Shown: positions 45,317 to 54,877 of the stretch, one piece after another
Position numbering within the stretch: position 1 is the stretch's first letter
Layout of the letters: the number at the start of each line of letters is the position of its first letter
Assembly (NCBI RefSeq): GCF_022662015.1
Contig: NZ_JAKMCM010000003.1
Coordinates: forward strand, 1-64,000
Source of the DNA: Aestuariivivens sediminicola
Lineage (GTDB): Bacteria > Bacteroidota > Bacteroidia > Flavobacteriales > Flavobacteriaceae
Direction of reading: 5' to 3'
DNA: 64,000 bases
The notes under the pieces: model-generated
The model's input: only the letters and a program-made list of their open reading frames with translations
What the model was told of the DNA's origin: nothing
The model's database searches: none
Position numbers and translations under genes: made by a program

Positions 45317-46714
45317 TTATGGCGTTGGTGGTAATATAACCTTGTCAATGACATGTACCACTCCATTTATCGCCTGAATATCTATTAAACTTGTTACTAT
45401 ATTTGAAACACGATCATTCGCATCTATAATTGTAAAATTGCTGGTATCTGCAGTCACATCTCCTCCTAAGGTTGGAACTGGTCCGGATTGCAACTGACCG
45501 GATTGCACATTGGCACCAACGATATGATGTAACAACACGGCGTCAACAGTTTCGGTAGCAATATCGGTAAGCGCACTCGCATTAAGCTCTGCCAATAAGT
45601 CAGCAAAGGCGTCATTTGTTGGAGCGAATACAGTGAATGGACCTGCATTCGGGTCGGATACAGTAGTCAGGTAAGGTACCGTTGGTGTTCCAGAATCGGC
45701 ATAAGCTAAAGTCTCAACCAACAGTGATAAAGCCGGATTCGATACTGCGAAAGTGGCTATAGTTGGCAAAGTGATCACTTGATCGACCGCATGGATTACC
45801 CCGTTAGTAGCTACAATATCCGCTTCAGTTACGGATGACAATCCATTGAACATAACACCATCAGTTGCATCAAAATATAAACTTAGGTAGTTCATATCAG
45901 GTCCTGTGGCCAATGTATTGGAATATCCTGCACCTAGGTCAACTAAAGTAGAAGACATTACCACATCACCTAAAACATGGTTCAAAAGTACATTAACCAA
46001 GGCATCTCCGGTTGGAATACTAGGTAGCGCAGCAAAGGCATCATTATCAGGTAACAATACGGTGAACGTACCAGGACTACTTAACACATTAACCAATTCT
46101 GGTGTTAAAGCACCAGCTACAATTTTGAAATCTGGATTGGCAACTGCAAAGGTCGCAATGGATGGCAATCCAATTACTTGATCTATAATATGAATGGTAC
46201 CGTTCATCGCAGTGATATCTGCACCATTCTCTACAACAGAAGCTGTCCCATTAAACATCACTCCGTTGCTGGTATCAAAATAAAGGCTCATTTTTTCGCC
46301 TCCGGCACCGTCCGCATTCGTTTTAGCATAACCGCTACCGGCACTTACTAAATCCGTAGATTTCACATCTCCTGAAATCACATGATTCAAAAGTACTTGT
46401 TGTAAAACAGCCGGATCGATATCGGAAATTTGATTCCATGATGGTTCGCTATCAAGTAATGCTTGAAATGCGTCATTGGTCGGAGCTAAAACTGTAAATG
46501 GTCCTGAACCATTGAGTACTGAAGCTAAATTCCCATCGGCCCTGTTTAAGGCTTCTACTAGACCGCTCAAGTTCGGAGAAGCCAGTGCAAGCTCCGTAAT
46601 TGTCATCTCCTGAGGGTTGATGGTTACTGGGGCATCGTCATCCATACAGGACAAATTCATTACGCTAATCGTGAGCGTAAGAACCATAATTTTAAAAACT
46701 TTTGTAATTTTCAT
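45317..46714 (-). CDS. Fasciclin-domain lipoprotein with three FAS1 repeats
   Basis: A 465-residue lipoprotein. The signal peptide ends N-L-S-C with Cys23, and the next residues M-D-D-D resemble the acidic export signal of surface lipoproteins in Flavobacteriaceae. Three FAS1 domains follow (about 40-170, 172-295 and 300-460), each starting with I-T-E/I-A-x-A-x-x-N-P-x-x and carrying G-P-F-T-V-L-A-P-T-N-D-A-F or a close copy, and a V-I-D-Q/K-V-I end. FAS1 domains mediate adhesion. The TACTTTTG promoter box lies between this start and an upstream TTG frame, so the ATG at 46714 is chosen. Confidence 0.93.
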   Translation of the reverse strand: MKITKVFKIMVLTLTISVMNLSCMDDDAPVTINPQEMTITELALASPNLSGLVEALNRADGNLASVLNGSGPFTVLAPTNDAFQALLDSEPSWNQISDIDPAVLQQVLLNHVISGDVKSTDLVSAGSGYAKTNADGAGGEKMSLYFDTSNGVMFNGTASVVENGADITAMNGTIHIIDQVIGLPSIATFAVANPDFKIVAGALTPELVNVLSSPGTFTVLLPDNDAFAALPSIPTGDALVNVLLNHVLGDVVMSSTLVDLGAGYSNTLATGPDMNYLSLYFDATDGVMFNGLSSVTEADIVATNGVIHAVDQVITLPTIATFAVSNPALSLLVETLAYADSGTPTVPYLTTVSDPNAGPFTVFAPTNDAFADLLAELNASALTDIATETVDAVLLHHIVGANVQSGQLQSGPVPTLGGDVTADTSNFTIIDANDRVSNIVTSLIDIQAINGVVHVIDKVILPPTP

Positions 46715-46741
46715 AGTGCGTAATTTTATTGTTTTGTTTAG

Positions 46742-46772
46742 CAAAAGTAAAAATAAATTAAACAATAAACAA
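46742..46772 (-). promoter_or_regulatory. Promoter of the fasciclin gene (TTG-N20-TACTTTTG)
   Basis: On the minus strand TTG (46772-46770), 20 nt, TACTTTTG (46749-46742), 27 nt before the ATG. It is a full two-part match to the Bacteroidota promoter consensus. Confidence 0.65.
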
Positions 46773-46863
46773 GTATTTGTTCAAAAAAAATTAAAAATTC
46801 TTAAACAAAATACCGTTCAACCAATGAAAATCGCATATATAATGTAGGTTTTCCTAATATCAT

Positions 46864-46871
46864 TATCTTTG
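46864..46871 (+). promoter_or_regulatory. -7 box (TATCTTTG) of mnmA
   Basis: TATCTTTG matches TAnnTTTG and ends 20 nt before the mnmA ATG. No TTG at the canonical distance. Confidence 0.5.
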
Positions 46872-46891
46872 CACACTAATTTTTTGTAATC

Positions 46892-48079
46892 ATGAAACGT
46901 GTCGTTGTAGGACTTTCAGGAGGTGTGGATTCGAGTGTTGCTGCCTATCTATTAAAGGAGCAGGGTTATGAGGTTATTGGTTTGTTCATGAAAAATTGGC
47001 ATGATGATTCTGTTACCATATCAAACGAATGTCCGTGGTTAGACGACAGTAATGACGCAATGTTAGTTGCGGAAAAATTAAATATACCTTTTCAAACCAT
47101 AGATTTAAGTGTTCAGTATAAGGAACGCATTGTCGATTATATGTTTCATGAATATGAAAAAGGCAGAACACCAAATCCGGATGTGCTTTGTAATCGGGAA
47201 ATAAAGTTCGACGTATTCATGAAAATTGCTATGGAGTTGGGCGCTGATTTTGTTGGGACCGGACACTATTGCAGAAAGGAAACGGTTTTAGAAAATGGAC
47301 AATATGTTCACAGATTGCTTGCCGGTGTTGATAAAAATAAAGACCAATCGTATTTTCTGTGTCAACTATCCCAAGACCAATTAGCCAAAGCACTATTTCC
47401 TATTGGTGAACTCACTAAACCTCAAGTTCGTGATATTGCGGCAAAACTGGATTTAGTTACAGCGGAGAAGAAAGATTCCCAGGGTTTGTGTTTTATTGGA
47501 AAAGTTAAATTGCCCGAGTTTTTGCAACAACAATTAAAACCCAAGGAGGGGATCATTGTTGAAATACCTGAAAGTAAAGAAGTCTTTCATGAGGTTGAAA
47601 CGCATTTTCGTTCAGAGGAGGAAAAGTTGAAATACCTTTCAAGAAAGATACATTATAAAGTGTCAGATGGTGCCATTGTAGGTAAGCATCAAGGGGCGCA
47701 TTATTTTACCAAAGGACAGCGAAAAGGATTGGCCGTTGGAGGTACTCCCGATCCTTTATTTGTGATTGATACCGATGTGAAGGAAAACGTTATTTACACC
47801 GGACAGGGTAAAGAACACCCCGGCTTATTAAAAAAGGTGTTATTCGTAAGTAATGATGAATTGCATTGGATTCGAGAAGATATGGCACTTCGTCCAGGTG
47901 AAACGATGTCGGTTATGGCAAGGATTCGGTATCGACAAGCTCTAGAAAGAGCCGTGCTTCATAAAGTTGATTCCGGTCTTTATGTCGAGTTTGAAAATAA
48001 ACAATCTGCCATTACGGAGGGTCAATTTGTGGCCTGGTATGTGAAGGATGAGTTGCTGGGTTCGGGAGTAATTGCGTAG
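46892..48079 (+). CDS. mnmA: tRNA-specific 2-thiouridylase MnmA
   Basis: Adds sulfur to uridine-34 of tRNA-Lys, -Glu and -Gln. The 395-residue protein has the ATP pyrophosphatase P-loop G-L-S-G-G-V-D-S-S at 7-15, catalytic Cys100 in [12 protein letters not shown], and the second redox cysteine Cys200 in G-L-C-F-I-G. A central insertion (about 205-250) lengthens it slightly relative to the E. coli protein. Monocistronic, from its own promoter box. Confidence 0.97.
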   Translation: MKRVVVGLSGGVDSSVAAYLLKEQGYEVIGLFMKNWHDDSVTISNECPWLDDSNDAMLVAEKLNIPFQTIDLSVQYKERIVDYMFHEYEKGRTPNPDVLCNREIKFDVFMKIAMELGADFVGTGHYCRKETVLENGQYVHRLLAGVDKNKDQSYFLCQLSQDQLAKALFPIGELTKPQVRDIAAKLDLVTAEKKDSQGLCFIGKVKLPEFLQQQLKPKEGIIVEIPESKEVFHEVETHFRSEEEKLKYLSRKIHYKVSDGAIVGKHQGAHYFTKGQRKGLAVGGTPDPLFVIDTDVKENVIYTGQGKEHPGLLKKVLFVSNDELHWIREDMALRPGETMSVMARIRYRQALERAVLHKVDSGLYVEFENKQSAITEGQFVAWYVKDELLGSGVIA

Positions 48080-48199
48080 AACTGAATATTTGAGATAAAA
48101 CGAATCTCTGAAGAAGGTCATTTTTCATGAAATGACACTTGAATTTTCAGGATACTCCCAAAATGTCTAAATTTCAACTCTTTTAATACTTCAGGCTTT

Positions 48200-49141
48200 A
48201 TGGCTAATAGAATTACAAAACTTTTCAATATTAAATACCCCATAGTTCAGGCTGGGATGGTTTGGAACAGTGGTTGGCGATTAGCTTCGGCTGCGAGTAA
48301 TTCGGGAATACTAGGCCTCCTCGGCGCGGGATCCATGTATCCGGAAGTGCTTCGTGAACACATTCAGAAATGTAAACTGGCGACCAATAAATCCTTTGGA
48401 GTGAATGTGCCCATGTTGTATCCCAATATTAATGATCTCATGGATATCATTGTTGAGGAAGATGTCAAAATTGTCTTTACCTCAGCTGGAAACCCGAAAA
48501 CATGGACAACCTGGTTAAAGGAAAGAGGTATTACAGTGGTACACGTAGTGAGTAGTGCGAAGTTTGCCCTTAAGGCTCAGGATGCCGGTGTTGATGCCAT
48601 CGTTGCCGAAGGATTTGAGGCAGGGGGTCATAATGGTCGTGACGAAACGACAACTTTGGCCTTAATCCCAATGGTCAAGGAGCAGATTCATATTCCAATA
48701 ATTGCAGCAGGAGGGATTGCTACCGGAGCAGCTATGCTGGCTACTATGGTTTTAGGAGCAGAAGGTGTACAGATTGGTAGTCGCTTTGCGGCCAGTGAAG
48801 AAAGTTCATCACACCTGAATTTCAAGGAAGCCGTTGTAAACGTAAAAGAAGGTGATACCCAATTAACATTAAAAGAATTAGCCCCGGTTCGCTTGATAAA
48901 AAACAAGTTCTATCATGACATACAAGAGCTTTATAAAAAGGGTCCAACCGAAGATGAACTGAAAACATTATTAGGTAGGGCCAGAGCCAAAAAAGGTATG
49001 TTTGAGGGTGATCTGGATGAGGGTGAATTGGAAATAGGCCAGATAGCCGGGTTGATCCATGATGTCAAACCTGTAGCTCAAATTGTCGAGACGCTTCTGA
49101 GTGAGTTTGAAGAGGCCAAAAGGAAGATACCCAATCTTTAG
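48200..49141 (+). CDS. NAD(P)H-dependent flavin oxidoreductase / nitronate monooxygenase family
   Basis: A 313-residue FMN-binding TIM barrel of the 2-nitropropane dioxygenase/FabK group. Features are Y-P-I-V-Q-A-G-M-V-W near the start, F-G-V-N-V-P, E-G-F-E-A-G-G-H-N-G-R with the catalytic-site histidine, A-A-G-G-I-A-T-G, and the phosphate-binding G-A-E-G-V-Q-I-G-S-R-F. It could oxidise nitronates or act as an enoyl-ACP reductase (FabK-like); the first is more common for this layout. Single gene. Confidence 0.88.
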   Translation: MANRITKLFNIKYPIVQAGMVWNSGWRLASAASNSGILGLLGAGSMYPEVLREHIQKCKLATNKSFGVNVPMLYPNINDLMDIIVEEDVKIVFTSAGNPKTWTTWLKERGITVVHVVSSAKFALKAQDAGVDAIVAEGFEAGGHNGRDETTTLALIPMVKEQIHIPIIAAGGIATGAAMLATMVLGAEGVQIGSRFAASEESSSHLNFKEAVVNVKEGDTQLTLKELAPVRLIKNKFYHDIQELYKKGPTEDELKTLLGRARAKKGMFEGDLDEGELEIGQIAGLIHDVKPVAQIVETLLSEFEEAKRKIPNL

Positions 49142-49253
49142 TACACTTACCACATTCAAATGGTATTTTGAGGGCTTTTATAAGAACTCCCTTCCTCATC
49201 AGGCTTTTCCATTTGAAAATGAATTTAGGTATAACACCAAAATAAAATAAGGC

Positions 49254-50195
49254 TTACTTATTTACTTTTAAGGTATCAACAGCTATGCGATACAATCTGC
49301 TTAATCCATTGTCATACCGATGTAGTTCTGAAAATAAGTCTTCAATGGAGAGGTGTGCATTGAACTGGGTTTTGGTGTTATCCCGTTTACTCGTAAAATA
49401 GAGCATACCATTTTTTGTATCCATGAAGGGACAATAATCCATTTTATTTGAATTTATAATGTCACCCATATTTTTGGCAACTGACCAATTATTTCCGGTC
49501 TTATAACTTATATACAGATCACCACTGCCATAACCATCTTCTCTATTATAAGCGCCAAAAATTAAATAGGATTCATCAGGAGCAATATAGGCATTGTATT
49601 CATAGCTCTTCGAATTAATGCTCTCAGGCAATGGATGAGGTTCCAGATAGGTCCCGCTATGGTATTCGCTCATGTAAATGTCATCTTTCCGATCCAGAGA
49701 CGTATTATCTCTGGTAAAGTATAAATTTCCATTTTCGGCAAGAGATGGATAAAATTCACCATATGCCGTATTGATAGGATGCCCCATATGTTTTGGCCTA
49801 GACCATCCTTCGTTTAGGGAAGTACGCTCGACATACCAAATATCAAAATCTTTGGATTCCTTTAAATTGGGGGATAAAGGACGCGATGATACAAAATAAA
49901 GTTTTAAACCATCTGGTGAAAAACAAGGTTCCAAATCAAAATACTGACCCGAAAAGGGAGCCGTTTGCATATGACCCCAGGAATCATTTTCTTTTTTTAA
50001 ATAAATGATGGTCGAAAGATTTCCCATTATGCTCTGAGCAGTAAACATAAGTTCGTTGCCATCGGGCGACATGGTGAGATCCCTTACATTTGGAAATTTC
50101 TGAACCATTTCAGGTATAAAAGGTGTAACCAGAGGTTGTTGAGAATATCCACTGATAAAAATTAACAGAGCATAAAAGAGACATAGTCGATTCAT
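49254..50195 (-). CDS. Exported PD40 (TolB-like) beta-propeller protein
   Basis: A 313-residue secreted protein: signal peptide (about 1-18, ending G-Y-S-Q), then WD40-like beta-propeller (PD40) blades with the repeated pattern x-S-P-D-G-x-x-L-x-F: M-S-P-D-G-N-E-L-M-F-T, F-S-P-D-G-L-K-L-Y-F-V-S-S, L-A-E-N-G-N-L-Y-F-T, I-A-P-D-E-S-Y-L-I-F and D-T-K-N-G-M-L-Y-F-T-S. The family includes TolB and many flavobacterial proteins of unknown role. The ATG at 50195 is preferred over an upstream in-frame start at 50213. A minus-strand hairpin lies 35 bp upstream. Confidence 0.85.
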   Translation of the reverse strand: MNRLCLFYALLIFISGYSQQPLVTPFIPEMVQKFPNVRDLTMSPDGNELMFTAQSIMGNLSTIIYLKKENDSWGHMQTAPFSGQYFDLEPCFSPDGLKLYFVSSRPLSPNLKESKDFDIWYVERTSLNEGWSRPKHMGHPINTAYGEFYPSLAENGNLYFTRDNTSLDRKDDIYMSEYHSGTYLEPHPLPESINSKSYEYNAYIAPDESYLIFGAYNREDGYGSGDLYISYKTGNNWSVAKNMGDIINSNKMDYCPFMDTKNGMLYFTSKRDNTKTQFNAHLSIEDLFSELHRYDNGLSRLYRIAVDTLKVNK

Positions 50196-50224
50196 ATATG
50201 TGATTTTAATCAAAAGCCAGATAA

Positions 50225-50252
50225 CAAAAAGGGGAAAAATTGATTTTCCCCT
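50225..50252 (-). terminator. Minus-strand terminator hairpin with no gene upstream
   Basis: A 9-bp perfect stem (50230-50238 / 50244-50252), 5-nt loop, and on the minus strand a T5 tail. It is upstream of the PD40 gene, so on that strand it ends either a short transcript or the leader of the PD40 gene (attenuator). Confidence 0.6.
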
Positions 50253-50371
50253 CTCAATATCGAAACGTATAAGCTTGAAGTATTTTTTAATCCCTATAAA
50301 ATAAAAGCTAAATGTTCCTATATATATTTTTATAATTTCAGGTTCGGTATATGGTCGGGGAATCTTCTGAT
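50230..50371 (-). ncRNA. Candidate leftward small RNA
   Basis: A minus-strand TACCTTTG box (50382-50375), a perfect TAnnTTTG match, is followed about 120 nt later by the orphan terminator at 50230-50252. No open frame lies between. A small RNA of about 140 nt, or a terminated leader of the PD40 gene, is suggested. The rest of 50253-50504 shows nothing else besides the MATE promoter box. Confidence 0.28.
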
Positions 50372-50492
50372 GTCCAAAGGTATAAAAAATAAACCATTGG
50401 TTATAAGCAGATTAATTATATTTATTAACAATTCTGAGTCCTATTTGACTAAATCTTTTTTTCAAACCTTAATATAACCGAGAAGTAAAGTT

Positions 50493-50500
50493 TATTTTTG
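50493..50500 (+). promoter_or_regulatory. -7 box (TATTTTTG) abutting the MATE gene start
   Basis: TATTTTTG matches TAnnTTTG and ends 4 nt before the ATG at 50505, predicting a leaderless mRNA. It is the same arrangement as at idi and guaA. Confidence 0.5.
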
Positions 50501-50504
50501 CCTG

Positions 50505-51881
50505 ATGTTATTAAACAATTACACCAAAGAGTTTAAATACAACTGGCAATTGGCTGCTCCCGTTATGCTTGGCATGTTAGGCCATACCTTTGTTAGTTTT
50601 ATAGATAATATTATGGTGGGACAGCTGGGGACTGCAGAGTTGGCAGCAGTATCCCTGGGTAATAGTTTTATGTTTATTGCGATGTCATTGGGTATTGGTT
50701 TTAGCACTGCCATTACACCATTGATAGCTGAAGCCGATTCAGCAAATAACTTCTTAAAAGGAAAATCTGCCTTCAAACATGGTTTAGTTTTATGTACAGC
50801 CCTGGGGGTGTTTCTATTTTTGATGGTGTTCTTTTCCAAACCATTGATGTTTTTTATGAAACAGCCGGAAGAGGTTGTTGTGCTTGCCATTCCATATTTA
50901 GATCTGGTGGCTTTTTCTTTAATTCCTTTGGTGATATTTCAAGCTTTCAAGCAGTTTAGTGATGGCTTATCGATGACCAAATATCCCATGTATGCTACTC
51001 TTTTGGCGAACATTGTGAATGTCATACTCAATTATATTTTAATTTTTGGTAAGTTTGGTTTTCCGTCTTTAGGTATTGTAGGTGCGGCCTATGGAACATT
51101 AGCATCTCGATTTATAATGGTGGGTTATTTATGGTACTTATTAAAAGGTAAGGAGAAATCAAAAGCCTATGTCACCCAGATTAAATTCTTTGTTTTAAAC
51201 AAATTAATGATGAGGAAAATAATTAACCTGGGTGCGCCAAGTTCAATGCAAATGTTTTTTGAAGTTGCTATTTTTACTGCGGCGATCTGGCTAAGTGGTT
51301 TGCTAGGCAAGAATCCGCAAGCAGCAAATCAAATAGCTCTCAACCTGTCGTCTATGACGTTTATGGTCGCAATGGGGTTAAGCGTTGCCTCTATGATAAG
51401 GGTGGGTAATCAGAAAGGTTTGAAGGCGTATAAAGAGCTGCGACGTATTTCGTTTTCATTGTTCCTAATGGGAACCCTGTTTGCCATAAGTTTTGCAGTT
51501 TTTTTCTTTGCCTTTCATAATCAATTACCCAAACTGTATTTAGATTACGACGATGTGATTAACTTGAATGATAATACCATGGTATTGCAGATAGCCTCGA
51601 ATCTTTTAATTGCAGCAGCGGTATTCCAGATAAGTGATAGTATACAAGTAATTGTTCTGGGGGCATTAAGAGGTTTGCAAGATGTTAAGATTCCGACACT
51701 GATAACTTTTGTTTCTTATTGGTTGGTTGGTTTTCCTGTGAGTTGGTTTTTAGGGAAGGAAGAGGCCTATGGTAGTTTTGGTATTTGGTTAGGCTTATTG
51801 GCAGGCTTAACAACCGCCGCCATATTATTGTATCTTAGATTTAATTATCTAACTAAAAAATTAATTTTGTCAAACAACTAA
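50505..51881 (+). CDS. MATE family efflux transporter
   Basis: A 458-residue inner membrane protein with 12 predicted helices in two homologous halves. The N-terminal half contains P-V-M-L-G-M-L-G-H-T-F-V-S-F-I-D-N-I-M-V-G and the second half L-G-A-P-S-S-M-Q-M-F-F-E, the paired motifs of NorM-type MATE antiporters. It probably exports cationic compounds in exchange for sodium or protons. It heads a four-gene unit with the 78-residue protein, the PAP2 phosphatase and the epimerase. Confidence 0.92.
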   Translation: MLLNNYTKEFKYNWQLAAPVMLGMLGHTFVSFIDNIMVGQLGTAELAAVSLGNSFMFIAMSLGIGFSTAITPLIAEADSANNFLKGKSAFKHGLVLCTALGVFLFLMVFFSKPLMFFMKQPEEVVVLAIPYLDLVAFSLIPLVIFQAFKQFSDGLSMTKYPMYATLLANIVNVILNYILIFGKFGFPSLGIVGAAYGTLASRFIMVGYLWYLLKGKEKSKAYVTQIKFFVLNKLMMRKIINLGAPSSMQMFFEVAIFTAAIWLSGLLGKNPQAANQIALNLSSMTFMVAMGLSVASMIRVGNQKGLKAYKELRRISFSLFLMGTLFAISFAVFFFAFHNQLPKLYLDYDDVINLNDNTMVLQIASNLLIAAAVFQISDSIQVIVLGALRGLQDVKIPTLITFVSYWLVGFPVSWFLGKEEAYGSFGIWLGLLAGLTTAAILLYLRFNYLTKKLILSNN

Positions 51882-51882
51882 A

Positions 51883-52119
51883 ATGCGATCCATGGATTTA
51901 CCAAAATTTATTTTAGGAGATAACACCGAATACCCCAATGCCATCTTCGTAATTCATACCGAGTTCCCAAGGTTTATCATTAACCTGGAAAATGATGAGG
52001 TCGAATGGTTTGAAGATTTTCATGAAGAGGACAAGAAGGAACTTGAATCGGAAACGGAAAATGCAATTTTAATGGCGACCCAGTTCTATGATAGAGAAAT
52101 TGCCAATTACGAAGAATAA
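51883..52119 (+). CDS. Small conserved acidic hypothetical protein
   Basis: A 78-residue acidic soluble protein containing F-I-L-G-D-N-T-E-Y-P-N-A-I-F-V-I-H-T-E-F-P-R-F-I-I-N near its start and a Glu-rich C-terminal helix. It is found as a short protein in Flavobacteriaceae but has no known function. A second in-frame ATG at 51892 is equally plausible as the start. The gene begins 1 bp after the MATE stop, so it is co-transcribed with it. Confidence 0.8.
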   Translation: MRSMDLPKFILGDNTEYPNAIFVIHTEFPRFIINLENDEVEWFEDFHEEDKKELESETENAILMATQFYDREIANYEE

Positions 52120-52127
52120 AATTTCAG

Positions 52128-52718
52128 ATGTTAGATCAAATTTTACATTACGACACCGAACTATTTTTGTATTTAAATAACTTAGGATCTCCATCCTGGG
52201 ACGGATTTTGGCTTGCCATTACGAATAAGTTCATATTTGGAAGTCTAATGGGAATTGTCCTTTTTGTGTTGCTGTATCGGAAATTTGGATTAAAATATAC
52301 CTTGCTCTTGATAGTCGTAGTTGCATTGATGATCACCTTTACAGACCAGATTACGAATTTGTTTAAACGTACTTTTGAACGACATCGGCCTTGTCGGACC
52401 GAAGTTGTAATGGATCAAATGCGGTTTATTGCAGTGCGCTGCGGTTTATATGGTTTTTTTTCCGGACATGCATCAAACTCCATGGCGGTAGCTATTTTTG
52501 GAGGACTAATGTTGAGATCCCAACATAAATGGCTTCTTTTTGCCTTAATTAGTTTTAGTCTTCTTGTTGCCTACAGCAGAATTTATGTAGGCGTACATTA
52601 CCCATTAGATATTATTTGTGGATTAATCTTTGGGGTTTTCTCAGGATCTGTCTTTTATAAGCTGGCTCAGGGTTTGTTAAAACGATTCGACACCTCAAGA
52701 AACAGAATTGAAAAATGA
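52128..52718 (+). CDS. PAP2 family membrane phosphatase
   Basis: A 196-residue protein with about five membrane helices. The phosphatase motifs are K-R-T-F-E-R-H-R-P (motif 1), S-G-H-A-S-N-S (motif 2) and S-R-I-Y-V-G-V-H-Y-P-L-D (motif 3), with the catalytic histidines of motifs 2 and 3. Likely substrates are undecaprenyl pyrophosphate or phosphatidic-type lipids at the periplasmic face. Its stop overlaps the epimerase start by 4 bp. Confidence 0.92.
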   Translation: MLDQILHYDTELFLYLNNLGSPSWDGFWLAITNKFIFGSLMGIVLFVLLYRKFGLKYTLLLIVVVALMITFTDQITNLFKRTFERHRPCRTEVVMDQMRFIAVRCGLYGFFSGHASNSMAVAIFGGLMLRSQHKWLLFALISFSLLVAYSRIYVGVHYPLDIICGLIFGVFSGSVFYKLAQGLLKRFDTSRNRIEK

Positions 52719-53656
52719 AAATTTTAGTTACTGGGGCAGCCGGTTTTATCGGTTCACATACTGCAGAGGCCTTGCATGCGTTGGGTCATCAAGTTATTGG
52801 GGTTGATAATTTCTCATCACATTATGATGTTGACTTAAAAAAGTTAAATGAAACGAGCCTAAGGACCCTTCAAATACCAGTTATTCACAAGAATCTAAAT
52901 GATTTAGATCTTCCTGAAGTGCTACCAAAAGATATTAACTATATCTTTCATTTCGCGGCACAACCTGGAATTTCATCGACATCTACGTTTAAGGATTATT
53001 TGGATAATAATGTTTTGGCAACAAAAGCATTGGTGGATTATGCTTTGGAATTACCTGACTTAAAATTGTTTGTAAATATTAGTACCTCTTCGGTATATGG
53101 TTTAGAGGCTACACATCCGGAAGACGCCCCTGCAAAACCAGTGTCATTCTATGGGGTTACAAAACTGGCTGCTGAACAATTGGTGCTTCAGCAAAGTCGA
53201 TGTCATAATTTAAAATCCTGCTCTTTAAGATTGTTTTCTGTAATAGGTCCTCGTGAACGTCCGGAAAAGATGTTTGCCAAATTAATAAAATTGGGGTTAG
53301 AGGGAAAGCCTTTTCCTTTATTTGAAGGAAGCGACAAACATTTGAGAAGCTTTACCTTTGTCGGTGATATAGTCGATGGAATAGTCAGTGTTATTGGCAA
53401 AGAATCGATTTTGAACGGGGAAATCTTAAATTTGGGATCCGACAAAGATTTTACTACCGGTTATGGGATTGAAGTTGTAGAACAGGTTATTGGGCAGCCC
53501 ATTCGATTAAATATCATTCCAAAAAGACCAGGTGATCAATTTCGTACTAAGGCAATTATTGATAAAGCCAGAGATGTATTGGAATACCATCCGAAAACCT
53601 CCTTATTAAAAGCCGTGGAACAGCAGGTTGCTTGGTATAAAGCAAACTTTATGTAA
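52715..53656 (+). CDS. NAD-dependent epimerase/dehydratase family protein
   Basis: A 313-residue extended SDR. The NAD-binding G-A-A-G-F-I-G-S-H is at 7-15, N-I-S-T-S-S-V-Y-G and the Y-G-V-T-K catalytic pair are present, and a C-terminal substrate domain follows. It resembles UDP-glucuronate or UDP-glucose 4-epimerases and may supply a sugar for surface polysaccharide. It is the last gene of the MATE-PAP2-epimerase unit, overlapping the phosphatase gene by 4 bp. Confidence 0.9.
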   Translation: MKILVTGAAGFIGSHTAEALHALGHQVIGVDNFSSHYDVDLKKLNETSLRTLQIPVIHKNLNDLDLPEVLPKDINYIFHFAAQPGISSTSTFKDYLDNNVLATKALVDYALELPDLKLFVNISTSSVYGLEATHPEDAPAKPVSFYGVTKLAAEQLVLQQSRCHNLKSCSLRLFSVIGPRERPEKMFAKLIKLGLEGKPFPLFEGSDKHLRSFTFVGDIVDGIVSVIGKESILNGEILNLGSDKDFTTGYGIEVVEQVIGQPIRLNIIPKRPGDQFRTKAIIDKARDVLEYHPKTSLLKAVEQQVAWYKANFM

Positions 53657-53677
53657 ACAGTATATGCCTAGCTGTTT

Positions 53678-54754
53678 TTACATTTCACTGAGGCTTAGCA
53701 AATAATCTGCGGCAGCAAATGGTGTGATTTTGTTTTTTTCTATTAGGTCCAGTTGCTCTGGAAGTGCCTTTTTTATGATGTCAGCATTAAAAAATCTGGA
53801 TTTTAATCGCGATTCGATAGTTTGAATTAGCCAGGTTTTGTTTTGCTCTTGTCGGATTTTATCAAAATAACCGTTGTTCCTCGTTAATTCAACATATTCT
53901 GTTATCATATTCCAAATATTTGAAATCCCTTCATTTCGAAGGGCGCTGCAGGTCATAACCTTGGGGAACCATCCCGAATCCCTTGCCGGAAAGAGGTGTA
54001 GCGCTCGTTTAAATTCTTTCATGGCGAATAATGCAGCTTTAACATTATTACCATCCGATTTGTTTATCGCTATGGCATCAGCTAATTCAATGATACCGCG
54101 CTTAATGCCTTGAAGTTCATCACCTGCACCGGCTAATTTTAATAGTAGAAAAAAATCTACCATACCGCGCACCTTGGTCTCACTTTGTCCAACACCAACG
54201 GTTTCAATGATTATAATATCATAACCGGCGGCCTCACAGAGGACCACCGATTCGCGAGTCGTTCTGGCTGTCCCACCTAAAGATTCTCCCGTAGCTGAAG
54301 GTCGTATGAAGGCCTTTTTGTCTTTCACCAAAGCCTCCATACGGGTTTTGTCACCCAGAATACTGCCCTTACTGATGGAACTACTCGGGTCAATTGCTAA
54401 AATGGCTACTCGTTTTCCCAGTCCTGTCAAATAGGTTCCAAATGCTTCAATAAAAGTACTTTTCCCCACTCCGGGAACTCCTGTAATACCTATCCTTATG
54501 GACCGGTTGGCATGTGGTAAGCATGCCTCTAAAAGCAATTTTGCCTTTTTTGAATGCTTCGGACTTTTACTCTCAATTAAGGTAATGGCCTTACTTAAGG
54601 CCGAAATATCCTGGTTTATTAAATTTTTTACCAGTTTTGATACCACGATGGGCTCACTTCTTTTTTTCTTTAGGGAATCAATCGATTTAAGATTTGTAAT
54701 TTCCGATTTAGAAACACTATGGCTTGCAGTGGTGGATGTTTTCTTTTTAGGCAC
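53678..54754 (-). CDS. meaB: Methylmalonyl-CoA mutase-associated GTPase MeaB
   Basis: A G3E-family GTPase that protects and assists loading of adenosylcobalamin in methylmalonyl-CoA mutase. The 358-residue protein has the P-loop G-V-P-G-V-G-K-S-T near 93-101, D-P-S-S-S, E-T-V-G-V-G-Q-S and N-K-S-D-G as nucleotide-binding motifs. The mutase itself is not in this window. The frame begins with GTG at 54754; no ATG lies near the start and the N-terminal extension (about 1-45) is lysine- and serine-rich. Confidence 0.92.
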   Translation of the reverse strand: MPKKKTSTTASHSVSKSEITNLKSIDSLKKKRSEPIVVSKLVKNLINQDISALSKAITLIESKSPKHSKKAKLLLEACLPHANRSIRIGITGVPGVGKSTFIEAFGTYLTGLGKRVAILAIDPSSSISKGSILGDKTRMEALVKDKKAFIRPSATGESLGGTARTTRESVVLCEAAGYDIIIIETVGVGQSETKVRGMVDFFLLLKLAGAGDELQGIKRGIIELADAIAINKSDGNNVKAALFAMKEFKRALHLFPARDSGWFPKVMTCSALRNEGISNIWNMITEYVELTRNNGYFDKIRQEQNKTWLIQTIESRLKSRFFNADIIKKALPEQLDLIEKNKITPFAAADYLLSLSEM

Positions 54755-54877
54755 GAGTAAACAAATGTATTACTAATTTACAATTTTAGTTTTAGAAATG
54801 TTACTGGTTACAGTGTTTACTTTTTTAAGAAGCATTTATGAAAGTAGACCTAACTAATACCCTAATTATTGGTAAAA

